Notes: generated from the letters alone by a model not told the origin. Shown: positions 43,401-52,592, counted from the stretch's first letter. The stretch is DNA of 64,000 nt from Streptomyces sp. NRRL S-646 (GCF_000720765.1 NZ_JODC01000011.1:62001-126000); one strand, 5' to 3'. Numbers and translations are program-made.

Positions 43401-44939
43401 TCATCGCCCCCGGGACGGGAGGAACCGGAACTCCGCGAGCGTCACCCGCCGCGTCTGTGCCGCGTACTCCCCCATGTAGCCGGGCCAGTTGGCGACATTG
43501 CGGCCGTCGGGAGTGCGGTACCACGACGAGCAGGACTGCCAGGCCGTGCCCCCGAAACGTGCCCGCAGGGCCCGTAGCCCCGCCTCCTCGACCTCGGGCC
43601 GCACGTCCAGCGCCGCCGCTCCGGCGCGGCGGACCAGCTCCAGCGCCCGGCGGACATAGGCGGCCTGGGCCTCCAGGAAGAACAGGATGGAGCCACCGGA
43701 GGTGTTGGTGTTCGGGCCGTACATGAGAAACAGGGACGGGAAGCCGGGGACCATGATGCCGAGGTGTGCGCGGGCCCCCTCGGCCCACACCTCCCTGATC
43801 GAGCGTCCGCCCGCGCCCCGCACCTCCATCGGCAGCATGAAGGTGTTCGTACGGAAGCCGGTCGCGTGGATCACGCAGTCGACCTCGTGGAGCCGGCCGT
43901 CCTCCGTCACCGGGCCCTCGGGGGTCATACGGGCGATCGGGTCCGTCACCAGCTCCACGTTCGGGCGGCGCAGCGCGGGCAGGAAGTCGGAGCTGAGCAG
44001 GACGCGTTTGCAGCCGAAGGGGTAGTCGGGCCAGGCCTTGCGGCGCAGTTCGGGGTCGGGCAGCTGGCGGCGCATATGGGCGGCGGAGAGCACAGCGCCG
44101 ATGCGGCCGGCGATTCGGGGGTGGCGGATGCAGAGGGTGAGCAGCTCGATGCCGTGGTGGAGGAGCCGACGCCAGGCGCGGCGTGCCCACGGCAGGCGCA
44201 TCGCACGGTTCAGGAGCGCCGGCATCGGGCGGTCCCGACGCGGCAGGAACCAGTTCCCCGTGCGCTGGAACACCGTCAAGTGAGCGACCAGCGGCGCGAT
44301 TTCGGGAACCAGCTGGGTTGCGCTCGCGCCCGTTCCGATGACCGCCACCCGCTTGCCCCGCAGGTCGTAGTCGTGGTCCCAGCGGGCGGAGTGGAAGCTG
44401 CGCCCGGCGAAGTCGGACAGCCCCTCCACGGCCGGGAGGGCCGGCTTGTCGAGCTGTCCGGTGGCGAGCACGACGGCATCGGCGACCCTCTCCTCCTCCG
44501 GCCCGTCCGATCCCCTACGACGGCTGTGCACCGTCCACGTACGCGTGCCGTCGTCCCATGTGCACGAGGTCACCGTGGTGTCCGTGACGATCCGCGGGGT
44601 GACCCCGAGCGCGTCCGCGGTCTCCTGTGCGTACCGCAGGATCTCGTCCTGGTGGGAGAACACATGGGCCCAGGAGGCGCGTTGGGCGAAGGAGTACGAG
44701 TACAGGTGGCTCGGCACGTCGCAGGCGGCGCCCGGGTAGCGGTTGTGGTGCCAGGTGCCGCCCAGCTGCGGTGCCGCCTCCAGCAGGGTCACGTCGGCCG
44801 GCCCGTGCCGCAGGAGCTCGGCGGCGACGGCGATCCCGCCGAAGCCCGCGCCCACGACGAGGACCCTCGGTACGGGGCCGTGTGCAGGACCGTGTGCAGG
44901 ATCGATTTCTTGACGATCTCCTGACGCTTGCGGGCGCAT
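43401..44939 (-). CDS. Flavin-containing (Baeyer-Villiger-type) monooxygenase
   Basis: FAD- and NADPH-dependent monooxygenase of 512 residues. The FAD-binding motif is VLVVGAGFGGIAVAAELL near residue 26, and GGTWHHNRYPGAACD is typical of the class. The Baeyer-Villiger fingerprint FxGxxxHxxxW is present as FAGRSFHSARW. The NADPH-binding GxGxSA-like motif is VAVIGTGASATQLVPEIA. The C-terminal ATG motif reads DCVIHATGFRTNTF. It is divergent from the slipin gene. Natural substrate (ketone or alkane-derived) is unknown. Confidence 0.92.
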   Translation of the reverse strand: MRPQASGDRQEIDPAHGPAHGPVPRVLVVGAGFGGIAVAAELLRHGPADVTLLEAAPQLGGTWHHNRYPGAACDVPSHLYSYSFAQRASWAHVFSHQDEILRYAQETADALGVTPRIVTDTTVTSCTWDDGTRTWTVHSRRRGSDGPEEERVADAVVLATGQLDKPALPAVEGLSDFAGRSFHSARWDHDYDLRGKRVAVIGTGASATQLVPEIAPLVAHLTVFQRTGNWFLPRRDRPMPALLNRAMRLPWARRAWRRLLHHGIELLTLCIRHPRIAGRIGAVLSAAHMRRQLPDPELRRKAWPDYPFGCKRVLLSSDFLPALRRPNVELVTDPIARMTPEGPVTEDGRLHEVDCVIHATGFRTNTFMLPMEVRGAGGRSIREVWAEGARAHLGIMVPGFPSLFLMYGPNTNTSGGSILFFLEAQAAYVRRALELVRRAGAAALDVRPEVEEAGLRALRARFGGTAWQSCSSWYRTPDGRNVANWPGYMGEYAAQTRRVTLAEFRFLPSRGR

Positions 44940-45012
44940 CCGGCCAACTCCGTCCGGTGTCTACTTCCTTGTCTCAATCCTTACGGGGAATCCTTTCGAG
45001 GAATGGAGTGCC

Positions 45013-45819
45013 ATGGAAGGCACTGTGGTCGCGGTCGTGCTGGTTGCTGTGGCGGCCCTGCTCGTGCTGCGCAGCGGTATGCGGGTGGTCAACCAGGTCG
45101 AGCGCGGGGTCGTGTTCCGGATGGGCAAGGCCCTGCCGTCGTACCGGCAGCCGGGCGTGACGTTCCTGATCCCGTTCGTCGACCGGATGCGGAAGGTGAA
45201 CACCCAGGTGATCACCATGCCGGTGCCCACCCAGGAGGGCATCACCAAGGACAACGTCTCGGTGAAGGTCGACGCGGTCGTCTACTTCCGGGTGACCGAT
45301 CCGCTCCGGGCCGCCATCGAGGTCCAGGACTACCACTTCGCCGTCGGCCAGGTCGCCCAGTCGTCGCTGCGTTCCATCATCGGCAAGAGCGACCTCGACG
45401 ACCTGCTGTCCGACCGTGAGCGGCTGCACGAGGGGCTCGCCCTGATGATCGACAGCCCGGCCGCCGGCTGGGGCGTCCACATCGACCGCGTCGAGATCAA
45501 GGACGTACAGCTGCCGGAGTCGCTCAAGCGGTCCATGTCCCGGCAGGCCGAGGCGGAGCGGGAGCGGCGGGCCCGGGTCATCACCGCGGACGGCGAGTTC
45601 CAGGCCGCACAGCAGCTCGCCAACGCGTCGCGCATCATGTCCGACACCCCCGAGGCGATGCAGCTGCGTCTCCTCCAGACGGTCGTGGAGGTCGCGGCCG
45701 AGAAGAACTCGACGCTCGTGATGCCGTTTCCGGTGGAGCTGCTCAGGTACTTCGACCGGGCGGCGCAGAACATGGCGCCCGCCAGTCCGGCTCCCGTACC
45801 GGAGACCCGTCAGCCGTGA
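45013..45819 (+). CDS. Slipin / stomatin-like SPFH-domain protein
   Basis: Membrane-scaffold protein of 268 residues. One N-terminal membrane segment (VVAVVLVAVAALLVL) is followed by the SPFH/band-7 domain (VNQVERGVVFRMGKAL, VDAVVYFRVTDPLRAAIEV, QSSLRSIIGKSDLDDLL) and a helical oligomerisation tail (RQAEAERERRARVITADGEF). Slipins form rings in membrane microdomains. AGG lies nine bases before the ATG. It is convergent with the DUF4407 gene, 66 bases apart. A second SPFH-like protein in the neighbouring operon suggests a shared membrane-organising theme. Confidence 0.93.
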   Translation: MEGTVVAVVLVAVAALLVLRSGMRVVNQVERGVVFRMGKALPSYRQPGVTFLIPFVDRMRKVNTQVITMPVPTQEGITKDNVSVKVDAVVYFRVTDPLRAAIEVQDYHFAVGQVAQSSLRSIIGKSDLDDLLSDRERLHEGLALMIDSPAAGWGVHIDRVEIKDVQLPESLKRSMSRQAEAERERRARVITADGEFQAAQQLANASRIMSDTPEAMQLRLLQTVVEVAAEKNSTLVMPFPVELLRYFDRAAQNMAPASPAPVPETRQP

Positions 45820-45885
45820 CCTCGGCTCCGGCGGCGGTCCGCCCCTCCCGGGGCGGGGCCGTCGCCGGTCCGTCGGCCGTCCCGC

Positions 45886-47232
45886 TCAGGCCTTCCTCGC
45901 CCGAAGGATCCGGCCCATCCGCTCCTCCAGCTCGGCCCGTTCCTCCGCGGCCCGCTCCGCCTGGGCCCGTTGGAAGTCGTGTTCCACACGCCGCATACGG
46001 TCGGCCGTGTCCTGTGCCACGCCGTGGCGCTGCACCTCGTGCTCCATCCGTGCGCACTCCTGCTGCACCTGGAGCTCCTCGGTGTACGTCCGGCTGCTCG
46101 CCGTGAAGCGGGCGCCGAGCATGCGGTCGTACATCGTGGCGCCGCTCATCAGCTTGGCCAGCACGGGCATGGCGTCCAGGCAGATCAGCAGCAGATGCAG
46201 CACGAGGGTGATGAAGAGCGCGAAGCCGTCGGACTCCGCGACCTTCCTGAGCCCGTGGGCCCGGGTGAGGATGCCGTCGGTGTCCAGGTCGGCGGCCCGT
46301 GCCCGCGTCTTGGCCTCGATGGCCCGCTGCAGCAGCGGCTGGTAGGCGTCGGCGGCGGTGTCCTTCTTCGCGGCCAGGGTGCGGCTCTTGGCGACCAGCG
46401 CCGAGAGCTCCTTCTCGTATGTGTCGACCTTGCTGGTCCTGCGGTACTCGCTGGAGTCCTTCCGGGCCCTGTCGCAGGTGATGGTGACGTCCCGCACCCC
46501 GTTCCGCCAGATCCAGTTGGCCTTGCCGCACAGGCGCTGCTCGGCGGACATCTTGTCGTCGAGCGTCTTGTTGATGGCGTCGACCTGGGTCTGCAGGGCC
46601 TTGGTGCGGGCGGTGTTGCTCTTGATCTGCTCGGCCAGCTCGGCCGGGGAGCCCGCCACCTTCAGCTGGTAGCTCAGGCATTCGGGGCGGTCCGCGGTGG
46701 TCGCGCCGTCGGTGGGGTTGCAGGAGACGAGCATGCCGCGGTAGTCGGCGGTCTGCTGCTCGTTGCCGACGGCTATCTCCTGGCGTATCTCCTTGTCGAA
46801 GATCTGGAAGAGGATCGGCTCGGCGATGAACAGGCCGAGGAGCACGGAGAGAATGAAGCGGAGAAGAAGCGACCACTTCTTGACCATCGTGCCGTGGGTG
46901 CTGGACACCAGCCAGCTGTCCATCGCGAGAACCACCCAGAACCAGACGGCGGCCACCCCGATCACGGCGGCGAGGGGCAGGTCGGAGCGGAAGCTGCTCA
47001 GCGCCAACGTCATCGAGAGGGCGCCCACCAGGGCCGTGTTGACGACCAGGGCGCCGTACCAGGTGTAACGGGTGCGTTCCTCCGGCACCCAGGCCAGCAG
47101 CCCCTCGTCGATGCCGATCAGCCCGCGCAGCCGGACCGCCGGACCGCCTGCGCGCGGCACCGGACGGGCCGCGCCCGGGTCGTCGCCGAAGGAGGCGCTG
47201 TCGGCGTGGCGCAGCGGTGTGTCAGTGGCCAA
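45886..47232 (-). CDS. DUF4407 membrane protein
   Basis: Encodes 448 residues. Three closely spaced membrane helices near residues 58-150 (ALVVNTALVGALSMTLAL, AVIGVAAVWFWVVLAMDSW, ILSVLLGLFIAEPILFQIF) are followed by a long extracytoplasmic helical region (about 150-330) with cysteine residues. A fourth helix (ALFITLVLHLLLICLDAMPV) leads to a charged cytoplasmic coiled-coil tail. This is the DUF4407 pattern, function unknown. TTG 47232 has GGAGGG five bases upstream and overlaps the end of the preceding gene by 11 bases. It is the last gene of the cyclase/NTPase operon. Confidence 0.88.
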   Translation of the reverse strand: MATDTPLRHADSASFGDDPGAARPVPRAGGPAVRLRGLIGIDEGLLAWVPEERTRYTWYGALVVNTALVGALSMTLALSSFRSDLPLAAVIGVAAVWFWVVLAMDSWLVSSTHGTMVKKWSLLLRFILSVLLGLFIAEPILFQIFDKEIRQEIAVGNEQQTADYRGMLVSCNPTDGATTADRPECLSYQLKVAGSPAELAEQIKSNTARTKALQTQVDAINKTLDDKMSAEQRLCGKANWIWRNGVRDVTITCDRARKDSSEYRRTSKVDTYEKELSALVAKSRTLAAKKDTAADAYQPLLQRAIEAKTRARAADLDTDGILTRAHGLRKVAESDGFALFITLVLHLLLICLDAMPVLAKLMSGATMYDRMLGARFTASSRTYTEELQVQQECARMEHEVQRHGVAQDTADRMRRVEHDFQRAQAERAAEERAELEERMGRILRARKA

Positions 47233-48742
47233 GGCTGCCCTCCGAGTCCGTGCCGCCGAGGTCGGGTTCGGCGTCGCCCAGTTGGGCGTCGCCGCCGTCC
47301 TGGCTCTTCTGGACGATGCTCACGCGCGGGGTGTTCGTCACCGCGCTCGGGGCGGTGCCGTCCTGCGCGGGGCCCCGCTCGAAGGAGAAGTCGCCCACCC
47401 GGTTGATCTGCGCGCCCGGGTCGCTCAGCTGCCCGTCGAACAGGCCGCGGTCGAAGGCCTGCTTGGTCAGCTCCGTCCAGGCGCCCAGCTGCTGCCTGGC
47501 CCAGGTGTGCTGGTCCTGCAGCAACTGCTTCTTGTCCTGCCGGTCCTCGTCGCGTTGGCGCACCTCTTCCGCGTGCTCCACGTCCCAGCGACGGGCCGCC
47601 TCCTCGGCCTTGGCCGTCTCGCGTTGCAGGGTTTCCGCGCGGGTCGACGATTCCAGCTGGTTCTTCTGTTCGACCTTCCAGCGCTCCTCCTGCCGGTCCA
47701 GCTCGGCCCGCTTCTCCTGGAACTCACGCTCCAGCCGGGCTCGTTCGGCCTGCAGCTCGTCGTAACCCCGTACGCGCTTGGAGTACTCGTCGGAGGTGAT
47801 GTCGCCGTGGTGGCGGGCGCTGAGGTCCGCGGCGAGCGGATTGGCGCCGAGAAGCTTCATGTCCTCCTGGACCTGATCGCGGACGAACCGGTTGAACTCG
47901 GCCCGCTGCGTGAGGTCGTGCTTCTGCTGCTCGGCCCCCGCCTCGCGGTCGAACCCGCCGCGCAGGGTCTCGTAGTCCTGCCGGCCCAGCTCCTTGTCCA
48001 CCGCCTCCTGCTGCCGGTTGCGCTCCCTGCGCTGCTCCCGCACGAAGCGGATCTGCTCCCGCTTCAGTTCCAGCTCGGCCTCCCGCTCGGCCCGGTCCAG
48101 GGCCAGCTGCTGCTCCCGCTCCTCCCGCCGCTGCTGCTGTTGCTGCTCCCACCGCTCCTTCTCCAACTGGGCGATGTGCTGGGCGAGTTCGGCAGGAGTG
48201 AGTACCTCGACCAGACCGTGCCGGGCGCGCAGGCCGGACAGCACCGTCGGGCGCATCTCGTGGTACGCGGTCAGCCGTGCGTCGATGCGTTCCCGTACGG
48301 CGGCGGAGTTCATGATCGGCTGGTCGCTGCCGTCCTCGGTGAGTCCCGGCACCTCCCGCAGATGGCTCAGCAGCAGCGCCTCCACGTCCGTGATGCCGTC
48401 ACGCACGACCGCCTTCGCGTCCGTGACGGTGCAGTAGAACGTCGCCCTTACGGTGAAGTCCCCCGCCTCGGCGGAGGGGATCCTCGTCTCCACGACGACC
48501 GGCACCTCGATCCGGCGGTCGACGACCGTGACGGAGCTGGCACCGATCACCACCGGGTCCTCGGCGTGCAGCTGCCCGTGGTCCTCGACGTACTCCGCGC
48601 CGACCCGGAAGACCCGTACGTGGTGCGGGGCGAGCCGGGGCAGTTCGCCCTCGTCCCGCATCACGCGCTTCTTCATCAGGCCGCCGCGCTTCTCCGGCCG
48701 CCCGTATTCCCGCTGCTCCACGAGCGGGTAATTGGCATTCAT
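47222..48742 (-). CDS. SPFH-like long coiled-coil protein
   Basis: Encodes 506 residues. Residues about 20-185 look like a diverged SPFH/band-7 fold: VRVFRVGAEYVEDHGQLHA, IEVPVVVETRIP, FTVRATFYCTVTDAKAVV and RIDARLTAYHEMRPTVLSGL. Residues about 205-440 are a highly charged coiled coil rich in Gln, Glu and Arg (QQQQQRREEREQQLALDRAE). The C-terminus is disordered. No membrane helix is evident. ATG 48742 is used because the frame further upstream runs through the NTPase gene. It begins 5 bases after the NTPase stop and overlaps the DUF4407 gene, so it is part of one operon. Likely a scaffold. Confidence 0.82.
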   Translation of the reverse strand: MNANYPLVEQREYGRPEKRGGLMKKRVMRDEGELPRLAPHHVRVFRVGAEYVEDHGQLHAEDPVVIGASSVTVVDRRIEVPVVVETRIPSAEAGDFTVRATFYCTVTDAKAVVRDGITDVEALLLSHLREVPGLTEDGSDQPIMNSAAVRERIDARLTAYHEMRPTVLSGLRARHGLVEVLTPAELAQHIAQLEKERWEQQQQQRREEREQQLALDRAEREAELELKREQIRFVREQRRERNRQQEAVDKELGRQDYETLRGGFDREAGAEQQKHDLTQRAEFNRFVRDQVQEDMKLLGANPLAADLSARHHGDITSDEYSKRVRGYDELQAERARLEREFQEKRAELDRQEERWKVEQKNQLESSTRAETLQRETAKAEEAARRWDVEHAEEVRQRDEDRQDKKQLLQDQHTWARQQLGAWTELTKQAFDRGLFDGQLSDPGAQINRVGDFSFERGPAQDGTAPSAVTNTPRVSIVQKSQDGGDAQLGDAEPDLGGTDSEGSLGH

Positions 48743-48747
48743 GCCTG

Positions 48748-50967
48748 TCAGTCCTCCGTGCTCAGTACAGCGTCGAGAAAGATGTCGATCAGAGGGGCCG
48801 CAGCCTCGTCGAAACGCCCCACGACCTGCCGCAGGGACGGCCCCAGCAGCGGGCGTTCGTCCGGCGGCAGTGCCGCGCCCAGGGAGCGGCCCAGCCGCTC
48901 GGCCGTCTGCTCCGGCTCGTCCGTCCCGGCGGACAGGTCGCGCAGGGTGAGGTGGAGGCACAGCAGCACACGGCGCCGGTACGGCCGGTTCGCCAGCAGC
49001 CCCGCCCACAACTCGCCGATCGGGTCGGCCTGCCGGGGGTCGCGGGCCGGCAGCGCTGCGCAGACCATCCGGCCCGTGCGCGTGTGCCGCGCCACGACGA
49101 TCAGTGCGGCGTCGAGGGTGCGGTCCTTCTGATGTGCGGTGAGCTTTCCGCCCTCGTCCTTCAGCCGGTAGGCGAGCGGACGCAGCACAGCACCCGCGTC
49201 CTGGTCGCACTCCATGAGGACGACGACGAGACCGGCGAGGGCGACCATCGCCTCCAATGCCTGATCGTCGAACCGGCGGAGGGTGCGGTGCAGCAGCGCC
49301 TTGACCGCGTCCGTGGGGAAGCACACCCCGAGCGCCCCGCTGAACGCCGCGGTCGCCGTCGACGAGAGCTCCGGGTCGGGCGAGCGGGCCCAGCCGCGGG
49401 CGACGGACAGTGCGGTCGCGGCAAGGCCCTCGTCCAGACACATGCAGTGCAGCACCAGGGTGGCCGTGGACTGGCCGGCCGGGCCCGCCGCGCCGGCCGC
49501 CCAGGGGTGCAGATAGTTCTCCGCGACCTCGTCGAAGGCGGGCCGCGTGAGCAGGGCGAGGCCGGAGGCGACGGACAACTGGAGCCCCAGGCCGGGCTGG
49601 GTGGCCACGAGTTCGGTCAGCCAGTCCCGTACACCGTCCCAGTACGCCGTCGAGCGCTTGCTCCACAGCTCCTCCAGCACCCACCGCCGGTACTGCGAGT
49701 GCGGGAAGACCAGGGCGGACCGGGTGAGCGCGCCATCCTTGCGCTCCTCGACCGCGACCAGGCTGTTGCGGGACAGCGACAGCCTGCGGTCGGCGTCGCG
49801 CCGGGTGGCCTCGGCCGTCTCCTCGTCCTTGGCGAGCACCGGGAAGGTGGCCGCCACATGCTCCTCCAGACGCTCCTGACAGGTCTCGAAGTCGCGGTAG
49901 CCGAGGCCGGTGACGAAGGCCAGTGCCGTGACCTCGGTCCACTCCTGCGGCGAGCGCGGCTCGTCGAACCAGTCGCGTACGGGCTGGGCCGCTGCGGCGC
50001 CGTACTCCTGCCAGACCCCGGCGGGGTCCGCACCGTCCGCGATCCTGGCGGCCGCCGCGGCCACCTCCGCGATCCGGCATCCGGCGGGCATCAGGGAGGC
50101 GGCCTGCTCGACGGTGTCCTGCCCGCAGCCCGCCCGCACCAGCCGCAGCCGCAGGACGGCCGTGAGGTCCGGTGGCTGCCAGGGCATATGGCGTACGGAT
50201 CCGGGGGCGTCGTCCTCGCCCTGGTACACGGTGGTGACCACGAGATGCGCCCCCTGCTCGCGCACGGTGTCGCGCACCCGCCGCCAGTCGAAGTCCGCGG
50301 TCCCGCCGACGGCTTCGTTCATACGGTCGATGAGCACATAGCCGACGCCCTTCTCGAACACCGGGCGCCCGCCCGCCAGGTCCTCCAGGCTGCGGCCGGG
50401 CGAGAGCACCACGTACTCCGTGCCCTCCGCGACCTTGGCGACGAGGGCCACCGCCGCGGACCGTTTGCCCGTGCCGGGCGGCCCGACGAGCACGACCACA
50501 CCGTCCTGCTGGAGGGCGCGTACGGCTTCCTCGAAGCAGTCGGGTTCGACGTACGGCGCCAGGATCGCGTCGGCCTCACCGGCATCCAGGCGGCCGACGG
50601 CGCGGCGCCGGGCATTGGCGGAATCCGCGGTGCCGATGCCGAAGATGGCGCCGGGGGCGTCGAGGGCGCCGTAGAAGTACTGGTTGACGTTGTTCTGTGC
50701 CCGGGCCGTCTCGTCGGCCCGTTTCGCCCGGTCGGGCCTGGCGGGTTGTTCGGCCTCGTCGGGCTGTTCTGTTCCCCGGGGTGTGTCGGCGTTGTCGGCC
50801 GGCCGGTCGCCGCGGGGCTTCGGGTCGTCCCCGGGGGGCTCCTGCGGGGGAGCCGCCTCGGGTGAGTCACCCGGGTCCCGGGGTGTGTCCGGGGCTTCCG
50901 ATCCGCCGTCGGCGTCCGGCGGTTCCGGGGTGCCCTGGAGTCTCTTCGCGCTCTCTTCCTCGTCCAT
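48748..50967 (-). CDS. P-loop NTPase of a putative conflict system
   Basis: Encodes 739 residues. The first 90 are disordered, rich in Pro, Asp and Glu. A short motif follows (FYGALDAPGAIFGIG, about 98-112) that is nearly repeated at the C-terminus of the upstream cyclase-like protein. Walker A is GPPGTGKRS (162-170). The Walker-B-like strand is VGYVLIDRMNEA, and sensor-like HLVVTTVYQ follows. The remaining 450 residues are mostly helical without recognisable catalytic motifs. The layout resembles STAND-like or AAA signalling NTPases of bacterial conflict systems. It lies 20 bases after the cyclase gene and 5 before the coiled-coil gene. Confidence 0.8.
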   Translation of the reverse strand: MDEEESAKRLQGTPEPPDADGGSEAPDTPRDPGDSPEAAPPQEPPGDDPKPRGDRPADNADTPRGTEQPDEAEQPARPDRAKRADETARAQNNVNQYFYGALDAPGAIFGIGTADSANARRRAVGRLDAGEADAILAPYVEPDCFEEAVRALQQDGVVVLVGPPGTGKRSAAVALVAKVAEGTEYVVLSPGRSLEDLAGGRPVFEKGVGYVLIDRMNEAVGGTADFDWRRVRDTVREQGAHLVVTTVYQGEDDAPGSVRHMPWQPPDLTAVLRLRLVRAGCGQDTVEQAASLMPAGCRIAEVAAAAARIADGADPAGVWQEYGAAAAQPVRDWFDEPRSPQEWTEVTALAFVTGLGYRDFETCQERLEEHVAATFPVLAKDEETAEATRRDADRRLSLSRNSLVAVEERKDGALTRSALVFPHSQYRRWVLEELWSKRSTAYWDGVRDWLTELVATQPGLGLQLSVASGLALLTRPAFDEVAENYLHPWAAGAAGPAGQSTATLVLHCMCLDEGLAATALSVARGWARSPDPELSSTATAAFSGALGVCFPTDAVKALLHRTLRRFDDQALEAMVALAGLVVVLMECDQDAGAVLRPLAYRLKDEGGKLTAHQKDRTLDAALIVVARHTRTGRMVCAALPARDPRQADPIGELWAGLLANRPYRRRVLLCLHLTLRDLSAGTDEPEQTAERLGRSLGAALPPDERPLLGPSLRQVVGRFDEAAAPLIDIFLDAVLSTED

Positions 50968-50987
50968 TCTCAGCCGTCACTCGGAGG

Positions 50988-51782
50988 TCACTTGGAGATG
51001 CCGAAGACGGCGCCCGGAGCATGGACGGTTCCGGGGAACACCTGAACTACCGTGTCGCCAGGAGCAGTTGGCGCACTCGGGGGGCGCACGTCGGGCACTT
51101 CACCACCCCCGCTTGCGCCGTCATCCGCCCCACCACCATCCGCGCCGCTCCTGGCCGCCCCGCCGACGGACGGCGCCTCCGCCGCCCCGCCCAGGTCGAG
51201 CGCATGCACGTCGTACCCGGGCACCCGGATCCACGCCCGACCCGCGTACTCCTTCTCCGCGATCCGCACCTCGCGGAACTCTTGCGCCCGGATCGTCGTG
51301 TACGCCTCGCGGATCACGTCGTTGAAGACCGTCGAGGAGACCGCGAGGGCCAGACAGGCGTCGGGGGCGGCCGCCAGGGCCGACTTCAGGACCGCGCTGT
51401 CCAGCATGCGGCCGATCTCGACCGGGGCGCGGCCCTCGAAGCCGTTGGCGGCCGGGGACGCCGTGCCGAAGTGCACGGCCGCCCGCAGCCGCAGCCGGGC
51501 CTCGGGCAGCCGACCGTGGTTGAAGGCGCGCAGGCCGGCGTCCAGGTGCCGCATGAAGGTGTCCACGAGGTCGGGCTCAGAGGCGCCCTCGGGCAGCACG
51601 GCGAACACCGAGTCCCCGCCCACCTGTGTCTCCCACCGCTCCCGCGCCAGGCCGGCCGCGGCGGCCGACTCGCCCAGGAGCAGCTGGATGGCCTCCTGCA
51701 ACTGGCGCTGCGTCAGCACGTCGACGCCGCCATAACCCTTCGCATCAACCGCCAGCAGCAGTCTGCGACCGAACGTTCCCAT
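50988..51782 (-). CDS. Class III nucleotidyl-cyclase-like protein
   Basis: Encodes 264 residues. The cyclase core covers about 1-195: LLLAVDAKGYG carries the first metal-binding Asp (Asp13), and VGGDSVFAVLPEG carries the second (Asp57). The later parts LRLRAAVHFGTA and FEGRAPVEIGRMLDSAVL fit the dimerising cyclase fold. Both metal ligands are kept, so it may be active. A Gly/Ala-rich linker leads to the tail VFPGTVHAPGAVFGIS, shared with the NTPase. ATG 51782 has GGGGAG eight bases upstream. It is first in the operon and divergent from the PycTM-like gene. Product nucleotide (cCMP, cUMP, cAMP or other) cannot be told. Confidence 0.75.
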   Translation of the reverse strand: MGTFGRRLLLAVDAKGYGGVDVLTQRQLQEAIQLLLGESAAAAGLARERWETQVGGDSVFAVLPEGASEPDLVDTFMRHLDAGLRAFNHGRLPEARLRLRAAVHFGTASPAANGFEGRAPVEIGRMLDSAVLKSALAAAPDACLALAVSSTVFNDVIREAYTTIRAQEFREVRIAEKEYAGRAWIRVPGYDVHALDLGGAAEAPSVGGAARSGADGGGADDGASGGGEVPDVRPPSAPTAPGDTVVQVFPGTVHAPGAVFGISK

Positions 51783-52067
51783 AGTCGAACTCCCCGCTCC
51801 CTGAATGGAACACACCGGCGCCCGCTCCCCCGAACATGCGGACGCCGGTAGGCCAGTGGTACACGCCCGGGCCGCCGTGAACCCCGTCGAAGTACGGGAT
51901 GCGGAAAGGAGCAAAAAAATACCGGGATCCGGCCAAGTCGTAGGCGAATTCCACGAATTGGGGCGGATGGGGTTCTTGGTCCGATCCCGGATAAATGCAG
52001 GATTGCGTCGGCCGGACCGGTGTCTCCTGGAAGCGACGCGTCGTCCGTCGACCGCAGGAGGAGCCGA

Positions 52068-52592
52068 ATGCCGCCCATTGCCGCCCAGCCGGACAGCCGT
52101 CCCGCGCAGTACATGTTCACCGCCCTGCAGACCACCCACCAGCACGCCGACACCAAGGCCGGGATCCTGGCCGCCGCACAGGCCGCGCTGGTCGGCACGG
52201 CCGGCGTCTGGAGCGGGCGGGCCCTGCACGCCGCCGAGCGCGGTGGTGCCACTGGTGTGCTCGCCGGCACCCTGCTCGCCCTGTTCCTGTGCGGGCTGTT
52301 CGGCGGCGCCGGATTCCTGGTGGCCACCCTGCGGCCCCGCGTGCTGCGGCCCGTCGGCGCCAACCGCTACAGCTTCGCCCACCTCGCCTCGGGCCCCGAC
52401 ATCCTGCCGTCCGACGGGGAGCCGGACACCACCGACCTTGCCCTGGAACGCCGTGAGTTGTCGCAGACGGTCCGGTTCCTGGCTCAGGTGGCCGTGCGCA
52501 AGTACCGGTGCCTGAGCGCCGTCGTGGTGTGCACTGCGGTGATGGGCGTCAGCGCCGGGCTGCTGGTGGTGTTGCGGCCGGTGCTGGCCTGA
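52068..52592 (+). CDS. Small membrane protein resembling the Pycsar effector PycTM
   Basis: Encodes 174 residues. The N-terminal region TTHQHADTKAGILAAAQAAL matches the hallmark ADxKAG helix start of PycTM/DUF5706-type effectors. Hydrophobic segments are at about 32-50, about 62-86 (LLALFLCGLFGGAGFLVAT) and about 148-172 (VVVCTAVMGVSAGLLVVL). ATG 52068 has a strong AGGAGGAG. It is divergent from the cyclase-like gene, 285 bases apart. In Pycsar defence a cyclic pyrimidine nucleotide activates such a protein to damage the membrane. The family call rests on a short motif plus context. Confidence 0.68.
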   Translation: MPPIAAQPDSRPAQYMFTALQTTHQHADTKAGILAAAQAALVGTAGVWSGRALHAAERGGATGVLAGTLLALFLCGLFGGAGFLVATLRPRVLRPVGANRYSFAHLASGPDILPSDGEPDTTDLALERRELSQTVRFLAQVAVRKYRCLSAVVVCTAVMGVSAGLLVVLRPVLA

